This document shows, in pieces, positions 30,568 through 32,059 of a DNA stretch of 32,059 nt (position 1 is its first letter; every line of letters starts with the position of its first letter). This DNA is from Nitrospinota bacterium (lineage in GTDB: Bacteria; Nitrospinota_A; UBA7883), in the NCBI GenBank assembly GCA_029881335.1, contig JAOUMU010000026.1:1-32059 (forward strand). Reading direction: 5' to 3'. The translations under genes were made by a program, and so were the position numbers. Under the pieces are notes generated by a model that was not told the DNA's origin, did no database searches, and saw only the letters and a program-made list of their open reading frames with translations.

Positions 30568-31443
30568 TCACTGCGCGTCCACCCGAAGCCCGCTAAACAG
30601 AAGCGCTGTCCATCCATCTTTTTCCATGCGCTTTTGCAAAAGGAATCCTTCCTCGGTCATCCTGTTCGCCACAGTCTGGGCCTGATCGTTTCTCAGGCCG
30701 GATAATATGACAATTCCTCCCGGTCCCGTCAGCCGCCAATACTCTCCTGCAAGAGCCAGATGCGCGTCGAGGAACAGGTTTGCCGTGATGACATCAAATT
30801 CGCCGATGACTTCCTCCGGGCGGCACGTAAGAAGGTCGATTTGAGCCGTCACGTTGTTCAGCTCAACGTTTGTCCGAGCGACTTGCACAGCCTCCGGGTC
30901 GGTATCCACGGCCAGGACCCGCTTTGCCCCCAAGAGCGCGGCTATGATGGAGAGTATGCCGGAACCGCAGCCGATATCAAGTACTCTCTCCCCTATATGC
31001 CCCTCGAGCGCCATACCACAAAGTTCGGTGGAAGGATGGTGCCCGGAGCCGAATGCCATGCCTGGGTCCAACACCACTTCTATCCTTCCATGGCCTGACG
31101 CTGGCCTGTCGAAAGTGGGGATCACCAGAATTCTCTTTCCCATGGTAATGGGTTTGACAGTCTTGCGCCATTGCGCCATCCAGTCCTCGTCCGGAACCTC
31201 TTCCACATACAACAGCGTGATAGTCACCTCGGGGAAGATTTGGCCAAGTTCGGCGGCCAAGCCCTGGGCCTGGCTTGGCCCCTCCGGATATTGTGGCAGC
31301 CATGCGCGGATCAACGGTGAGCCCGTGGCGTCATCCTCCAACTGCACGGAGCGGCCAAAGTGGAGCGCTATGGCTCCTCCCGCCTCGTCCGGGTCCACTC
31401 CTTCCACGCGGATGGCCACCTTTAGCCATGTTTTTAATGACAT
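30568..31443 (-). CDS. prmA: Ribosomal protein L11 methyltransferase
   Basis: Cytoplasmic enzyme that trimethylates ribosomal protein L11 with S-adenosylmethionine. The 291 residues include the N-terminal substrate-recognition domain (WLKVAIRVEGVDPDEAGGAI, then VPDEDWMAQWRKTVKPITMG), the linker signature LDPGMAFGSGHHPSTELC, and the methyltransferase core with VLDIGCGSGILSIIAALLGAKRVLAVDTDPEAV and ITANLFLDAHLAL. Family length is about 290-300. The start overlaps the end of the upstream small gene by 10 bp, suggesting coupled translation. The conserved NPPY-like segment reads ANLFLD here, as in many PrmA proteins (ANIL). Identification is strong. Confidence 0.93.
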   Translation of the reverse strand: MSLKTWLKVAIRVEGVDPDEAGGAIALHFGRSVQLEDDATGSPLIRAWLPQYPEGPSQAQGLAAELGQIFPEVTITLLYVEEVPDEDWMAQWRKTVKPITMGKRILVIPTFDRPASGHGRIEVVLDPGMAFGSGHHPSTELCGMALEGHIGERVLDIGCGSGILSIIAALLGAKRVLAVDTDPEAVQVARTNVELNNVTAQIDLLTCRPEEVIGEFDVITANLFLDAHLALAGEYWRLTGPGGIVILSGLRNDQAQTVANRMTEEGFLLQKRMEKDGWTALLFSGLRVDAQ

Positions 31444-31850
31444 AATGACATTCCTTCCATCCAGGCGCAGGTCTCCTCAAAGGTGGAATACGCAAAGCTA
31501 TGAACAATCAATCCGAGGATGGGCCAGGTCAGGAATACGTTCCGCCCGTCGCGGGTGATAGTTGGATAGACAACTGTCTTCGACTCCCTGTCATTGTCGT
31601 AAATGTTGTCGATGGTATCGCCATTCACCGATTCTGAAGTGACCCGGAAGTTGATGTCGAAGGTCCAGGCGAGGGAACCATCGACCATTCCAGAAAAAGT
31701 GACACCGGTGGTCATGCTGCCAGTGTAGGTGAAACTCATGCTTTCCCTGAGGCCCCTGAGGTCAGCTCCCGCGTTGTCACTCCTCGTCACTGTATGCGGC
31801 AAATCAATCACGCCGTAAGAAGTACAGCCATATGTGAATAAAAAGATCAC
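31434..31850 (-). CDS. Possible lipoprotein, unknown function
   Basis: A 138-residue ORF starting at GTG that overlaps prmA by 10 bp. The N-terminus MIFLFTYGCTSYG contains a lipobox-like FTYGC, but only eight residues precede the Cys, too few for a normal signal peptide. The true start may lie upstream behind a frame error, since stops close the frame just before the GTG. The rest looks like a secreted beta-rich protein (ESMSFTYTGSMTTGVTFSGMVDGSLAWTFDINFRV, NVFLTWPILGL). No Shine-Dalgarno sequence is evident. It is possibly a lipoprotein with a damaged 5' end. No family is recognised. Confidence 0.45.
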   Translation of the reverse strand: MIFLFTYGCTSYGVIDLPHTVTRSDNAGADLRGLRESMSFTYTGSMTTGVTFSGMVDGSLAWTFDINFRVTSESVNGDTIDNIYDNDRESKTVVYPTITRDGRNVFLTWPILGLIVHSFAYSTFEETCAWMEGMSLCH

Positions 31851-31935
31851 TCACTATATCTCAACATTTTACAAACAGAAAAAGCATATATCCTTTTATA
31901 CTTTCACATTTATGGATGTAATGAACCGCGCTCCG

Positions 31936-32059
31936 TCAACTGGAGAGCCAATCCGCCGGTTTTATGGTGACCTGTCCGAATTCCTGTTTCCTGTCGTCGC
32001 CCTGCAGTATAGCCTCAAACTCCATAGGCGGCAAGCAGCCGATACAAGAGGCGTCCGCT
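31936..32059 (-). CDS. C-terminal end of an unknown gene, cut by the window edge
   Basis: The last 40 codons of a minus-strand frame open to the right edge, ending at TGA 31936. They read DASCIGCLPPMEFEAILQGDDRKQEFGQVTIKPADWLSS, which has the look of real protein and a CxxC pair. It is too short to place in a family. An opposing plus-strand frame (from ATG 31912) is also open here, but its composition is less protein-like. Confidence 0.4.
   Translation of the reverse strand, partial: ADASCIGCLPPMEFEAILQGDDRKQEFGQVTIKPADWLSS

Noticed and set aside
1-32059. CRISPR arrays, insertion sequences, integrases, attachment sites or rRNA genes
   Set aside because: No regularly spaced repeats, transposase or integrase motifs, or rRNA signatures were seen on either strand.

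Overview
This window comes from a Gram-negative, respiring bacterium, judged by its gene content: an RND metal pump, cytochrome c maturation genes (ccmE, ccmF), a periplasmic di-heme peroxidase, SecD/SecF/YajC and FabZ/FabI-type lipid genes. The DNA is moderately GC-rich except for an AT-richer stretch at about 21.9-23.8 kb. I cannot name the species. A Cys-type CcmE and a long serine hydroxymethyltransferase fit lineages such as Desulfovibrio-like or other deep-branching bacteria better than enterobacteria, but this is a weak inference.

Layout. (1) 1-6.9 kb, copper/silver handling: the 3' part of a CusA-type RND pump and a His/Met-rich periplasmic protein (+) converge on an operon copA-copZ-csoR (-). 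A consensus-like promoter and a CsoR-type operator lie upstream of copA, so the repressor probably controls its own operon. (2) 7.1-8.1 kb, molybdenum cofactor genes mobA and moaE (-). (3) 8.2-11.1 kb, the yajC-secD-secF export operon (-). (4) 11.2-14 kb, a DUF4375/DMP19-like protein, an unknown secreted protein and a SAM methyltransferase (+). (5) 14.1-17.1 kb, ccmE-ccmF (-). CcmE carries CxxxY instead of the haem-binding HxxxY. A decayed copy of the ccmE tail and an unassigned 93-codon ORF with an SD-masking hairpin lie upstream. (6) 17.3-19.9 kb, an arylsulfotransferase-like beta-propeller protein and a di-heme cytochrome c peroxidase (+), the latter a client of the Ccm machinery. (7) 19.9-21.9 kb, a papain-like (YiiX-type) hydrolase (-), divergent from a fabZ-fabI-like pair (+). 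(8) 21.9-23.8 kb, an AT-richer region with a phage-repressor-type HTH gene, an HU gene and several inverted repeats. (9) 23.8-28.8 kb, a long coiled-coil protein joined to bifunctional nnrE/nnrD, then a long-form glyA (+). (10) 28.8-32.1 kb, all on the minus strand: a membrane protein, leuD, tRNA-Leu(UAA), prmA, a possible lipoprotein and the end of an unknown gene.

Most of the window is core metabolism and envelope biology. The least ordinary parts are the ccmE region (CxxxY variant, pseudogene remnant, hairpin-guarded ORF), the out-of-frame zinc ribbon in front of the methyltransferase, and the palindrome-rich regulatory DNA around the HTH, HU and coiled-coil genes. No CRISPR array, complete insertion sequence or prophage was seen.
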